Shown piece after piece: positions 8,212-16,688 of a DNA stretch of 64,000 nt. Origin of the DNA: Spirochaetia bacterium (lineage in GTDB: Bacteria > Spirochaetota > Leptospiria > Turneriellales > JAOUOS01); NCBI GenBank assembly GCA_029880265.1, contig JAOUOT010000013.1, positions 1 to 64,000 of the forward strand. Direction: 5' to 3'. Position 1 is the first letter of the stretch. The number at the start of each line of letters is the position of its first letter. The position numbers and the translations under genes are program-made. The notes beneath the pieces are model-generated. The model was not told the DNA's origin. It made no database searches and was given only the letters and a program-made list of their open reading frames with translations.

Positions 8212-9918
8212 TCAATTTCTGGGCAATGAAACAATCAAATTCGTTCCGCTGTCTTCTGACGACGTAAAACTTATGTCGCCCCCATGCGATCGCGCTATAA
8301 GTTTTGCGCTATAAGAGCCTAAACCCATACCGCCTTTTTTGCCGCTTGACGAATATCTTTCAAAAAACTTATCTCTAACTTTCGCCGGTATCACCCCCCA
8401 ATTATGTATGTCAATGATTGCATTATCTTCGTCTTCTTTCACAACAATGGTAATTTCTTTACTTTTCGGAGACGCTTCTGCCGCGTTTTTAACCAAATTT
8501 GTCATTAAATTTTCAATGTGAATAGCTTCAGCTTTGACAAAACAGCTTTTTTCGTTATGATCGCATCTTATATTAATTTTCTTTTCTTCAATAAGAGAAT
8601 TCAAGTTTTTTCCTATACTTTTTATAAGTACGCATAAATCAATTTCTTCTTTCTGGGGAACATAGGTTCCTTCTGACATACGAAATAAATCAAAAGTATG
8701 GTTTATCATATGAACCATTTTATTGCCGTTTTCTTGTATCGTATCTACATATTCTTTTTGCGTTTTTGTAAGCGATTCTGCCGAAAGAAGTTCGGCAAAA
8801 CCCAACATGCCGTTCAATAAATTTTTCATATCGTGTCTAACGATTCTTTCGGTATCGTCGCGTATAATTTCTGTTCTTAATTTATTGGTAACGTCGTTTA
8901 AAATTATCAAACGGCCTATTTCTTTATTTTTCTTGCCGTATATCGGGCAGATATGCAAATCATAGTATCCTGATTTTTCATTCTGGCTTAAAAATACCTC
9001 TGTCTCTATTTGCTTATTTAAGAATTTTTTCTTTAGTTCTTCTGACCATACTTTAAAAACATTTTCTGGCAGCTGACCGATTATCTTATCTGCAGGAATA
9101 CCGATAAGTTCTATAGCCGCATTATTGATATCGCATATTCTGTTTTTTTCGTCTAGTACCAACATGGCATTTTTCATTGTATCGACAAGGATATCGCGCG
9201 CTATCGGGTTTATATCTAATAAGCGGTAACGAAGCATACTGATAGAGAAGAAAATACACGAAAATCCCAAAACAATCGGGGTATAGTCTTTTTTCATATA
9301 AAAAGCCAAATGAAACGTATACACTATATTATAAAGAAGAGGCAAAGCGGCCCCTGTTAATACCCAGAACGACTGCCATTTATAAATCTTAAAAGAATTA
9401 TAAACCTGCCTGATAATAATAAATATACCTAAAAATATCAGCGAATATGCGTAAATAGTAAAAAACCAGAAGAAAGGACCGTACTCTTCGGCAAAAAATC
9501 CAAGATAATTTTCGACTCGTATAAATGAAATCTTTTCCCAAAATAAGTTGTGATACTCGTTTGTAAATACCAGTATAAGCCCCAAAACCGGCACAATATA
9601 GATAGCCGCAATTTTATATTTTGTTATTAAATTTATTTTTTTTGTATAATTTAACGCAAAAAAGAACCAGCTCATAAAGGTTGACGCGATAAAAATGTAT
9701 GTAATTTTTGCAAATAATCGCGTATACTCTTCTGTTTGCGCCAGAACTTCTAAACTGTTAAGTAATAGCCATCCTATGCACGATATCATTAGCCATGCCA
9801 AATAACCCGTAAGCTGAGCAGACCGAAATACCCATACTGCGAGAAGAAAAAAACAGATTAAAACCGCCAAAATAGGGGCCGTATATACAAAATAAACATA
9901 TTGGGACGCAAAATTCAT
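8212..9918 (-). CDS. Sensor histidine kinase with N-terminal 7TM domain and PAS
   Basis: 568 residues. Seven hydrophobic helices fill residues 1-230 (7TM histidine kinase N-terminal sensor type). A PAS domain spans about 240-350 (MLVLDEKNRICDINNAAIELIG), a HisKA-like dimerisation helix carries the phospho-acceptor His362 in RHDMKNLLNG, and an HATPase domain has an N box (NLMTNLVKNAAEAS) and a G box (GMGLGSYSAKLIARSHGG). The family senses signals in or near the membrane and phosphorylates a response regulator. No regulator gene lies nearby, so it is an orphan. It is a separate unit downstream of 900 bp of non-coding DNA. Confidence 0.9.
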   Translation of the reverse strand: MNFASQYVYFVYTAPILAVLICFFLLAVWVFRSAQLTGYLAWLMISCIGWLLLNSLEVLAQTEEYTRLFAKITYIFIASTFMSWFFFALNYTKKINLITKYKIAAIYIVPVLGLILVFTNEYHNLFWEKISFIRVENYLGFFAEEYGPFFWFFTIYAYSLIFLGIFIIIRQVYNSFKIYKWQSFWVLTGAALPLLYNIVYTFHLAFYMKKDYTPIVLGFSCIFFSISMLRYRLLDINPIARDILVDTMKNAMLVLDEKNRICDINNAAIELIGIPADKIIGQLPENVFKVWSEELKKKFLNKQIETEVFLSQNEKSGYYDLHICPIYGKKNKEIGRLIILNDVTNKLRTEIIRDDTERIVRHDMKNLLNGMLGFAELLSAESLTKTQKEYVDTIQENGNKMVHMINHTFDLFRMSEGTYVPQKEEIDLCVLIKSIGKNLNSLIEEKKINIRCDHNEKSCFVKAEAIHIENLMTNLVKNAAEASPKSKEITIVVKEDEDNAIIDIHNWGVIPAKVRDKFFERYSSSGKKGGMGLGSYSAKLIARSHGGDISFTSSEDSGTNLIVSLPRN

Positions 9919-10479
9919 ATTTTTTTTACTTCAAATACAAGAAGTCACAATTTGAAATGAACTTCTTCTAAAACAAAAATACTGCAAGACTCAATTTATA
10001 AGCGTAGAATTTTTTCATTAGTAAACGGCCCCAATATTTTATCTTGAATATTATGACCGTTTGTTGATTAGTTTATGTTGTAGGTTTAATAAGCCTTTTA
10101 TTTTTTTTCTAAAATATTTAATGTTTTCTATTTTTACTCCTGTTATTATATTACGATAATAATTCATTTTATAGAACATTTTTGCGAATTTTTTTGTATA
10201 TTAATCTAGTAATTTTATTTTTTTAAAATACGTATCGCTAAAATAATACTTACATCCATGATAATACAAAATATTTTTATTGCCCCGGTTGGCAAGTTTT
10301 TTATGCATTTTTTAACATTTTTTTCCTTTTTTTGCGATATCTTCTTAGCAAAATCCCTTTTTTTATTTATATGTCTAAATATACAGTACAAAAAAATGGT
10401 GGCCGGTATAGACATCTTATTAATCAAAAACCGTTACATTTTAAAGAAGATATCAATATTTAATGAGGAATTATCTAAT

Positions 10480-10500
10480 TAAGAAGAATTTCTCTTCTTA
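10480..10500 (+). terminator. Weak AT-rich hairpin followed by TTTT
   Basis: TAAGAAGA (10480-10487) and TCTTCTTA (10493-10500) form a perfect 8-bp stem with a 5-base loop, followed by TTTT. The stem is mostly A-U, so it would be a weak terminator. No recognised gene precedes it. Confidence 0.35.
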
Positions 10501-10531
10501 TTTTCACTTGTATCGAGCCCGGTCGAGATAT

Positions 10532-10574
10532 GGCTTCCTTATGCAAATTTAGTGTCTTATCTTATAAGGAAACC
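10532..10574. repeat. Inverted repeat upstream of the TraB operon
   Basis: GGCTTCCTTAT (10532-10542) and ATAAGGAAACC (10564-10574) pair over 11 bp with one mismatch and a 21-base loop. It lies 245 bp before the TraB start. It could be an operator or the stem of a short RNA. Nothing decides between these. Confidence 0.4.
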
Positions 10575-10818
10575 ATGAAAACAGGAAATTTTTTATCAAA
10601 ATAAAAGGTATCTTTTTTATAAAAAATGCGATTATACGATTCTTTAAAAAAATAATTTAAAGAGATGTCCTTCCCGACCACCATTTACAAAAATATTGTT
10701 ATAACATATTTCAATTTACGGTCTCATTAGATTTTAGATTTTGTTCCCATAGAAATGATAGCGTATTTTACGTAAACAACGCGTTATGCCATAAAATATG
10801 AGCGAATAGAGGTATATT

Positions 10819-12123
10819 TTGACAAAGAAGACAAATTCAAAAACGACTAAAGAAAAAAAAGATATTCCAAAGAAAAATATATCAGCTTCAAAAACCAAAA
10901 AAACGACGGTTAAAAGCTCAGCGCAAAAAAAACCGGCTCTTAAAAAAACCTCAATAAACGGACCTCATATTCGAAGAGAAATCGACAAAACAAAACTCAT
11001 TGTTCTCGGCACGGCTCACGTTAGCGCCGAAAGCGTGCAAGACGTTGAAAACGCTATTCAAAAAGAAAAACCTGATTTAGTATGCGTCGAACTTTGCGAA
11101 GCAAGATATCAATCAATTTTAGATAAAGACCGCTGGAAAAAACTTGATATAAAACAAATCATAAAGCAAAAGAAATTATACCTGCTCATGTCGCAGCTAA
11201 TTCTATCTTCATTTCAAAAAAAAATAGGCGATAAGACAAAAATAAAACCCGGCGAAGAAATCATGACGGGAATTTCTTTGGCAAAAAAAAATAAAATTAA
11301 ATTTGAGCTAATAGACAGAGACGTGCAAATAACCTTAAGACGCGCGTGGCAAAGCACGGGGTATTTCAGCAAAATCTTTTTAATTTCTGAACTTACAGCC
11401 TCTTTAATCGCGGCCCCTGAAGCCGAACCCGAGCAAATTGAAGAGATGAAAAACAAAGACGTCTTAGAAGGACTCTTTGAAACTCTTCCGGCGAGGTACG
11501 GCAAAATTAAAGAAATACTCATAACCGAAAGAGATAAATATCTGGCGCAAAAAATAAAAGACGCTTTAATTAAAAACAAGCCGGTTAAAAAAGCTTTAGC
11601 GGTTGTAGGCGCCGGTCATCTAGCGGGAATCGATAAATATCTTAAAGAAGAAATTGATCTTAAACCTCTTGAATATGTAAAGCCAAAGTCAAAATTTTTT
11701 GGGGCCCTTAAGTTCTTTGCGCCTATTTTCATCATCATGTTTTTTATATATTTTTTTACAGATACAAACAATACCGACGATATAATAAACAATTTAATTT
11801 CATGGGTAGTCATCAAGGCCGCTTGTTCGGGTTTTTTGGCTCTTATTTTGCTGCCGCATCCTTTAACCGTTTTGGCTTCTGCCGCAACCGCGCCTATCAG
11901 CAATTTTAACCCGGTACTAAAGCCGGGATGGGTTGCCGCTTTAATTGAAGCAGAATTTCACAAACCTCGCGTTTCTGATTTTGAAAATATCACCGAAGAT
12001 TCAAAGCATCTTAAAACATTTTTTAAAAATAAGGTTATCAAGATATTCGGACTTTTTATGCTTCCTCAAATAGGGTCTTCTATAGGCACAGGTCTTGCGT
12101 TATGGTATATCGCCAACTTTTAA
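10819..12123 (+). CDS. TraB/PrgY-like membrane protein
   Basis: 434 residues from a TTG start with AGAGG six bases upstream. Residues 1-50 are a Lys/Thr-rich, disordered, basic tail. Residues about 55-280 are a TraB domain (TraB/GumN/PrgY superfamily): LIVLGTAHVSAESVQDV, then DLVCVELCEARY, ELIDRDVQITLRRAW and ALAVVGAGHLAGI. The paired GxxH and Glu-rich motifs are those proposed to form a metallo-hydrolase site. About 150 residues with three to four membrane helices complete it. In Enterococcus the family shuts down pheromone activity; in most bacteria the role is unknown. It heads an operon with a flavodoxin-like lipoprotein (22-bp overlap) and precorrin-2 dehydrogenase. Confidence 0.88.
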   Translation: MTKKTNSKTTKEKKDIPKKNISASKTKKTTVKSSAQKKPALKKTSINGPHIRREIDKTKLIVLGTAHVSAESVQDVENAIQKEKPDLVCVELCEARYQSILDKDRWKKLDIKQIIKQKKLYLLMSQLILSSFQKKIGDKTKIKPGEEIMTGISLAKKNKIKFELIDRDVQITLRRAWQSTGYFSKIFLISELTASLIAAPEAEPEQIEEMKNKDVLEGLFETLPARYGKIKEILITERDKYLAQKIKDALIKNKPVKKALAVVGAGHLAGIDKYLKEEIDLKPLEYVKPKSKFFGALKFFAPIFIIMFFIYFFTDTNNTDDIINNLISWVVIKAACSGFLALILLPHPLTVLASAATAPISNFNPVLKPGWVAALIEAEFHKPRVSDFENITEDSKHLKTFFKNKVIKIFGLFMLPQIGSSIGTGLALWYIANF

Positions 12124-12965
12124 TAATATATTTGTTTTCTTCTTTTTTTCTCTTTATAATCAACTGTCAATCGGCGCAGAAAAAAGAAAATCGCGCGCCT
12201 GTAGAAACGGCTAAAAAGCCAGAAAAACCCAAGGCGCCTAAAGAAGAAAACATAAAAACTGAAGGCCTAAATAAAGAATATGGGCTAGAAAAAAAAGAAA
12301 CTGAGAAAAAAACTGAAATAATAATCATACAAGATAAAGAAAACCTGCGGCAGACTAAAACAAGCAACTACGAAAAACAAAAAGAAAGTAAAGAAGAAAA
12401 ACATATTTCCGTAAAAAGATCCGCAAACCTGATAAAAAGCCTGCCTCAATACAATGCCAGAAACGACGCAGCGATAATATTTTATTCTAATAACGATACC
12501 GCAAAATATCACGCTTTTGAAATGGCCGAAAAAATAAAGGCCCGGGTTTTTGATCTAATAGGAAACAACGAAGACTATTTCTTAAAAGAAATTTCAAAAA
12601 AAGACGCTAACGCGATTAACAATATTTCTGATTTTAAGAACATAAAAACTCTTATTCTCTGTACTCCTATTTACTTTTACAGGCCAAAAACTCCGTTATT
12701 TACTTTTATAAATGACCATGATTTTAAAGATAAAGAAATTTTATTATTTTTTATATTTCAATCAAAAATCAATAAATTTCGATATAATATTTTTCTAAAA
12801 ACCCTTTTAAAAAAAGGGGTAAAAAGCGCAATACAAACGGGAATTTCAAATTATAACGAATATTTTGAAATGATTGACAATGAATTAAACTATCTGAAAA
12901 AAGATCAGTTTGATTTGAAAATTAAAAATTTATTTTTAGAGAATAAAAAAGAACAAAGAGAATGA
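12102..12965 (+). CDS. Lipoprotein carrying a C-terminal flavodoxin-like domain
   Basis: 287 residues. The signal sequence ends in LFIINC, a relaxed lipobox (Asn at -1) like those accepted in spirochaetes. Residues about 22-115 are a Lys/Glu-rich low-complexity linker. From about 120 the sequence follows a flavodoxin fold: AAIIFYSNNDTAKYHAFEMAEKI (first strand and phosphate loop), then LILCTPIYFYRPKTPLFTFINDHDFKDKEILLFF, corresponding to the flavodoxin segment with P-x-Y-F and F-x-x-x-x-D-F. FMN binding is plausible but untested; the usual T/S-x-T-G-x-T loop reads SNNDTA. The gene overlaps TraB by 22 bp and the siroheme gene by 4 bp, so the three proteins are probably made together. A flavodoxin exported as a lipoprotein is unusual. 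Confidence 0.7.
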   Translation: MVYRQLLIIYLFSSFFLFIINCQSAQKKENRAPVETAKKPEKPKAPKEENIKTEGLNKEYGLEKKETEKKTEIIIIQDKENLRQTKTSNYEKQKESKEEKHISVKRSANLIKSLPQYNARNDAAIIFYSNNDTAKYHAFEMAEKIKARVFDLIGNNEDYFLKEISKKDANAINNISDFKNIKTLILCTPIYFYRPKTPLFTFINDHDFKDKEILLFFIFQSKINKFRYNIFLKTLLKKGVKSAIQTGISNYNEYFEMIDNELNYLKKDQFDLKIKNLFLENKKEQRE

Positions 12966-13543
12966 ATCGTTATTTTCCCATATTTTTAGATTTAAAAAAC
13001 AAGCCTGTTTTAATAGCCGGCGGCGGTAATATTGCGGCCCAAAAACTAAGATCGCTTATGCACAGCGAAGCAAAAATCACTCTGGCCGCTCTTGAGTTTT
13101 GCAATGACATTCAAGAGGCGGCAATAAAGAATAAAAATATATCCATAAAAATAACGCAAATTGAAAAACTCAATATTGACGATTATTTTTTAATCATTAC
13201 GGCTTTAAACGATAAAAAAACAAACAACCTTATGGTAAAAAAAGCCCGTAAAAAAAAGATTCTCATAAACAGCGTTGATGATCCCGAAAATTGCGATTTT
13301 TTTACGGCTTCAACGATTAGAAGGCAAAATATTGTCATCGCCGTATCGTCAGGCGGATTTTTTCCCGGTTTGACGAAAACTTTAAGAAAAATTATAGACG
13401 CTTTATTGCCAGACAGTCACTTTGCTTATTTAATTAAAATTTATTCTTTGAGAAAAAAACTTCAAAAGAAAATTAAAAACAATAAAGAACGGGAAAAAAT
13501 CTTAAAACAGATAGCTTCTGATATTGAAAATAAATATTTTTGA
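12962..13543 (+). CDS. Precorrin-2 dehydrogenase / sirohydrochlorin ferrochelatase-like (CysG N-terminal, Met8 type)
   Basis: 193 residues. The N-terminal Rossmann domain begins YFPIFLDLKNKPVLIAGGGNIAAQKLRSL, the typical opening of NAD-dependent precorrin-2 dehydrogenases, with GGGxIA as the dinucleotide loop. INSVDDPENCDFFTAS and VIAVSSGGFFPGLTKTLR correspond to the catalytic-Asp region and the dimerisation segment. The enzyme oxidises precorrin-2 to sirohydrochlorin, and some members also insert iron, giving siroheme. There is no fused methyltransferase (CysG C-terminal) domain. hemA and hemC lie 49 kb away. Last gene of the TraB operon; start overlaps the previous stop. Confidence 0.88.
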   Translation: MNRYFPIFLDLKNKPVLIAGGGNIAAQKLRSLMHSEAKITLAALEFCNDIQEAAIKNKNISIKITQIEKLNIDDYFLIITALNDKKTNNLMVKKARKKKILINSVDDPENCDFFTASTIRRQNIVIAVSSGGFFPGLTKTLRKIIDALLPDSHFAYLIKIYSLRKKLQKKIKNNKEREKILKQIASDIENKYF

Positions 13544-13545
13544 TT

Positions 13546-14820
13546 TTAACGTTTTTTCTTCTTTACGCTATCAGACAAATGAACGCTATAAGTGGGAAAG
13601 GGTATATCAATTTTTTCTTTGCACAATTCTTTATATATTTTTTCGACGGCTTCTAGTTTTTTATCGTACTGAAGAGAATAATCTTCTACGTAAAACTTAG
13701 CGTTAAAATTTAACGAGAAATCGGCCATTTCGCAAAATTCAACGACAGGTTCAGGTTCTTTTAACGCGCCCTCAATATTTTTCAATACCTTTAATACGAT
13801 TTTCTTGGTTTTGTCTACATCGGTGCCGTAACTGACAGAAAACGGAACTACCACCCTGATATTGACGTCTGGCATTCTAAAGTTTTTAAATTCTTTATTC
13901 ATCAAACTGTTATTTGGTATGATGATAATTTCATTGTCAAAAGTTCTAAGCTTGGTGGTTCGAAGCCCTATTTCATGAATATAGCCGATACCGATACCGG
14001 GAATGTCAACCTTATCGCCCACGGTGCAGGCTTTTTCAAAAATCAAAAATATTCCCGCGACAAAATTGCTTAGAGAGTCTTTTACGGCAAAACCTAGAGC
14101 AAAAGTCAAGGCCCCTAAAGAGGCAATCAAAGGCGTTATATCGAGACCAAGCGTCGAAAGCGCGAACAATACCCCAAAAGTTAAAACGGCGACTTTCGAT
14201 AAGGCCAGAAAAAGAGGCAAAAGCTGGTTGTCGATATCGGCTTCTGTCGTTTTAGAGAATTTATTGCCCCAGATTATTGAAATAGACGAAATTATTCTTT
14301 GTACAAGCAGGGCGGCCGTAAACACTAAAAAAGCCTTTATCGGCACTCTTATAAAATTTATTGTCTGATTAAAATAAGCCTCTAAAGGCAGTATGGCGAT
14401 TTGCAAACCCGCCAAAATAAAAAACGGCAAAATAACCTTTTCGACCTTTATAATTTCTTTTACTTCTTCTTTTTTTGCCGTTTTCTTTATTAATTTTTTT
14501 GTAAACCATTTCTTTGTTAAACGTCCCGCTATCTTGCCTGAAAAATAAAATATTACAATCGCTAACAAGGTAAGAAAAGCCGAAATTATAAATGAATTAG
14601 CAAAGCCGCTTAGAGAAGAAGCCTCCATGGTTTTTCGAATATAATCAACCAAAGAATCTAAGTAAGAGTCAAAAATTGACGTATATCTGCTCACGGCAGA
14701 TTCTGGAATCCCTGTCTTTTCTTCGCTGAAAATCTTTTTCGTAAATAAAAAATTTTGAGTCAGTAAGAAAAAAAGAAACGCAAAAATTCCCTTAAAAAAT
14801 ATTTTTAATTTATCTTTCAT
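13546..14820 (-). CDS. Small-conductance mechanosensitive channel (MscS family)
   Basis: 424 residues. A signal-like N terminus (to about 32), membrane helices at about 60-85, 110-130 and 150-172, then the MscS pore helix and beta domain: DITPLIASLGALTFALGFAVKDSLSNFVAGIFLIFE, VGDKVDIPGIGIGYIHEIGLRTTKLRTFDNE and IIPNNSLMNKEFKNF. The C-terminal alpha/beta cage domain closes with IDIPFPTYSVHL. The family opens under membrane tension to release solutes during osmotic downshock. The extra 100 residues before the core resemble MscM-type members. Converges on the precorrin-2 dehydrogenase gene with a 2-bp gap. Confidence 0.92.
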   Translation of the reverse strand: MKDKLKIFFKGIFAFLFFLLTQNFLFTKKIFSEEKTGIPESAVSRYTSIFDSYLDSLVDYIRKTMEASSLSGFANSFIISAFLTLLAIVIFYFSGKIAGRLTKKWFTKKLIKKTAKKEEVKEIIKVEKVILPFFILAGLQIAILPLEAYFNQTINFIRVPIKAFLVFTAALLVQRIISSISIIWGNKFSKTTEADIDNQLLPLFLALSKVAVLTFGVLFALSTLGLDITPLIASLGALTFALGFAVKDSLSNFVAGIFLIFEKACTVGDKVDIPGIGIGYIHEIGLRTTKLRTFDNEIIIIPNNSLMNKEFKNFRMPDVNIRVVVPFSVSYGTDVDKTKKIVLKVLKNIEGALKEPEPVVEFCEMADFSLNFNAKFYVEDYSLQYDKKLEAVEKIYKELCKEKIDIPFPTYSVHLSDSVKKKKR

Positions 14821-14864
14821 AAATGCTTGTATTCATTATATTTCGGCTTAATCGCGCTTTTTAC

Positions 14865-16088
14865 TTAAAAAAATGCCGTTACAGATATCAGACTTTTGAG
14901 GCTAGAGCCCTCATGCCAGTTATAATAACTTTGCCAATTTATGCGTATGATTTTTCCCGTTATGAATGTTTTTAGCTTAACGGCAATAAACGAATCTTTA
15001 TTCTTATATGAAATTAAATCTTTCTCTTTTACTATATTTTCTCTCGCAAGCCCGAAATAAAGCGCGGTATCTTTATGCTCTATAGCATAATCGAGATACA
15101 AAGAAAAATTTGACTTATTAAGAAAGAAGGTTTCAAGCGTAAAATGAAAACCCCGTTTTTCTTCTTCGCCGGGCCCTAGATGCATAAGAAATCCCGTATA
15201 ATTTTTTTCTTCTGGCTCTTCTAAGATATTTTTTTTAGAAGAATACAGCCATGTCAGTGCCGCGCCAGGCTTATGATTTTTTTTATGATAAATAAAGGCT
15301 GCGTCAAAAATAACGCTCCATGAAGCGAACCATAATCCGCTTAAGAATCTGTATGAATCTGTTTTCTCATTTATAAAATTATTGCATTTAAAATACTCGG
15401 CAGAAAAGATAAAGCCTGCCGCCCATACAGGGTCTCTATAGGCTCCCGTTTTTATTTCAGCGGCGCCTCCTATATCTTCAAGACTTTTTTTGTTTTTAAA
15501 GCCCGTCCATATTATTGTCAGCAAATTAAAATCTTTTAAAAAGTCAGATGACGCGCCTTTATCTAACGAAAAATTATAAATGCCCATCGCAAAAGAGGGA
15601 TTGTTTAACGATGAAATATAAAAAGCGCTCTGTTCGTTTTCAAAAAAAAGATCGCTTCTTAAAAACGGCATTTTTGATTCAACCATCGGATTTCCCCGAA
15701 TTATAAACCGGCTTCCGTTTTTCTCGACCTCTCTTTGTTCAACGCCTAAGGAAGTTTGTTTACTTTCATACTTTAAAACGGGAACATAAACAGGCAGATA
15801 TTTCGGTTTCGATAAAAAGCTTAAAGTTTTTTCATGATTCGCGTAAATTCCCGGTATAATAATATATTTTGGCTTCGGTAAAAAAATTACGGGAAAATAT
15901 ATTTCATAAGAAATTTTTTTTGAGTTCCATTTTACTTCGTCGGTTATTAAAAGATCGACCGATTGGTAAAAAATATCACCATATTGCCATAATGAAGTTC
16001 CCGCGGCCGGCGTTAACGCAAAAATTCGAATTGTCTGGCTAAAAAAATAAAAAATTAATATAAAAAATAACCTGGCAAAGTTCCTCAT
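14865..16088 (-). CDS. Exported protein, probable outer-membrane beta barrel
   Basis: No recognised family. 407 residues with a signal peptide (MRNFARLFFILIFYFFSQTIRIFA). The mature part is rich in alternating aromatic strands (for example FHFTLETFFLNKSNFSLYLDYAIE and IIRINWQSYYNWHEG) and ends ISVTAFF, with the terminal Phe used as an outer-membrane insertion signal. No catalytic motif seen. It lies 44 bp downstream of the mscS start and in the same orientation as tpx; co-transcription is possible but not shown. Confidence 0.65.
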   Translation of the reverse strand: MRNFARLFFILIFYFFSQTIRIFALTPAAGTSLWQYGDIFYQSVDLLITDEVKWNSKKISYEIYFPVIFLPKPKYIIIPGIYANHEKTLSFLSKPKYLPVYVPVLKYESKQTSLGVEQREVEKNGSRFIIRGNPMVESKMPFLRSDLFFENEQSAFYISSLNNPSFAMGIYNFSLDKGASSDFLKDFNLLTIIWTGFKNKKSLEDIGGAAEIKTGAYRDPVWAAGFIFSAEYFKCNNFINEKTDSYRFLSGLWFASWSVIFDAAFIYHKKNHKPGAALTWLYSSKKNILEEPEEKNYTGFLMHLGPGEEEKRGFHFTLETFFLNKSNFSLYLDYAIEHKDTALYFGLARENIVKEKDLISYKNKDSFIAVKLKTFITGKIIRINWQSYYNWHEGSSLKSLISVTAFF

Positions 16089-16129
16089 TTTCTTTTTATT
16101 TTAAAATATGCCGCCGTTGTTTATCGCAT

Positions 16130-16633
16130 TTAACGACCTAAGGCGGCAATCGCCTTCTGGTAATTTGACGCCTGCTTAATCTCAGGAACCTGTTCGGTAT
16201 AAAGTACAACGCCGTTTTCGTCTATTACGACAATTGCCCTTGAGAGAAGACCCGCTAATGGGCCGTCAATCATGGCGACGCCGTAATCTTCTCCGAATTT
16301 TCTGTTTCGCATTTCAGAGGCGGCCGTCACATTTTTAATGCCCTCGGTTAAAAAAAATCGTTTATGCGCAAAAGGAAGATCTTTAGATATGCATAAAACC
16401 TCGGTATTCTCAAGATTGGGAGCCTCTAAAGCGAAAAAACGTATAGATTCTGCGCAAATATCGGTATCAAGACTGGGGAAAATATTCATTAAGATTCTTT
16501 TGCCCTTAAAATCATTTAAAGTAATATCTTCTAAATCGGTAGTCGTCAATTGAAATTCGTGAGCTTTTGTTCCTATTTCAGGAAGACTTCCCGAAGTATG
16601 AACGGGCTTTCCTTTGAATTTAATTTCTGCCAT
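16130..16633 (-). CDS. tpx: Thiol peroxidase, atypical (resolving Cys missing)
   Basis: 167 residues along the whole Tpx (atypical 2-Cys peroxiredoxin) family: opening KFKGKPVHTSGSLPEIG, the peroxidatic Cys60 in SLDTDICAESIR, VLCISKDLPFAHKRF, and the closing VVIDENGVVLYTEQVPEI. The family reduces alkyl hydroperoxides and H2O2 in the periplasm or cytoplasm using thioredoxin. In E. coli Tpx the resolving Cys (Cys95) follows R-F; here that position is Phe94 (KRFFLTEG). Cys81 (E. coli Cys82, non-essential there) is the only other Cys. So it either works as a 1-Cys enzyme or uses Cys81. Confidence 0.93.
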   Translation of the reverse strand: MAEIKFKGKPVHTSGSLPEIGTKAHEFQLTTTDLEDITLNDFKGKRILMNIFPSLDTDICAESIRFFALEAPNLENTEVLCISKDLPFAHKRFFLTEGIKNVTAASEMRNRKFGEDYGVAMIDGPLAGLLSRAIVVIDENGVVLYTEQVPEIKQASNYQKAIAALGR

Positions 16634-16688
16634 GAGTTTCTATTTTTTATTATAAGCATACTGCAAAGCAATATTTTTTTATGATAAA

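Larger units (their letters stand above)
9919..10818. other. 900-bp AT-rich intergenic region without a convincing gene
   Basis: Between two outward-facing genes. Two overlapping antisense reading frames (10215-10427 minus, 10258-10482 plus) are very Phe/Ile/Lys-rich, lack ribosome sites and resemble nothing known. The plus-strand frame does end exactly at the hairpin at 10480-10500, so a tiny membrane peptide cannot be excluded. A longer inverted repeat follows at 10532-10574. The length suggests large regulatory regions or an unrecognised RNA. Confidence 0.5.

Noticed and set aside
10215..10482. Two overlapping short frames on opposite strands in the 900-bp gap
   Set aside because: No ribosome site, extreme Phe/Ile/Lys composition and mutual overlap; kept only as a remark in the intergenic entry.
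10575..10604. A nine-codon leader peptide after an AAGGA site
   Set aside because: Too short to support from sequence alone and not followed by an attenuator structure.
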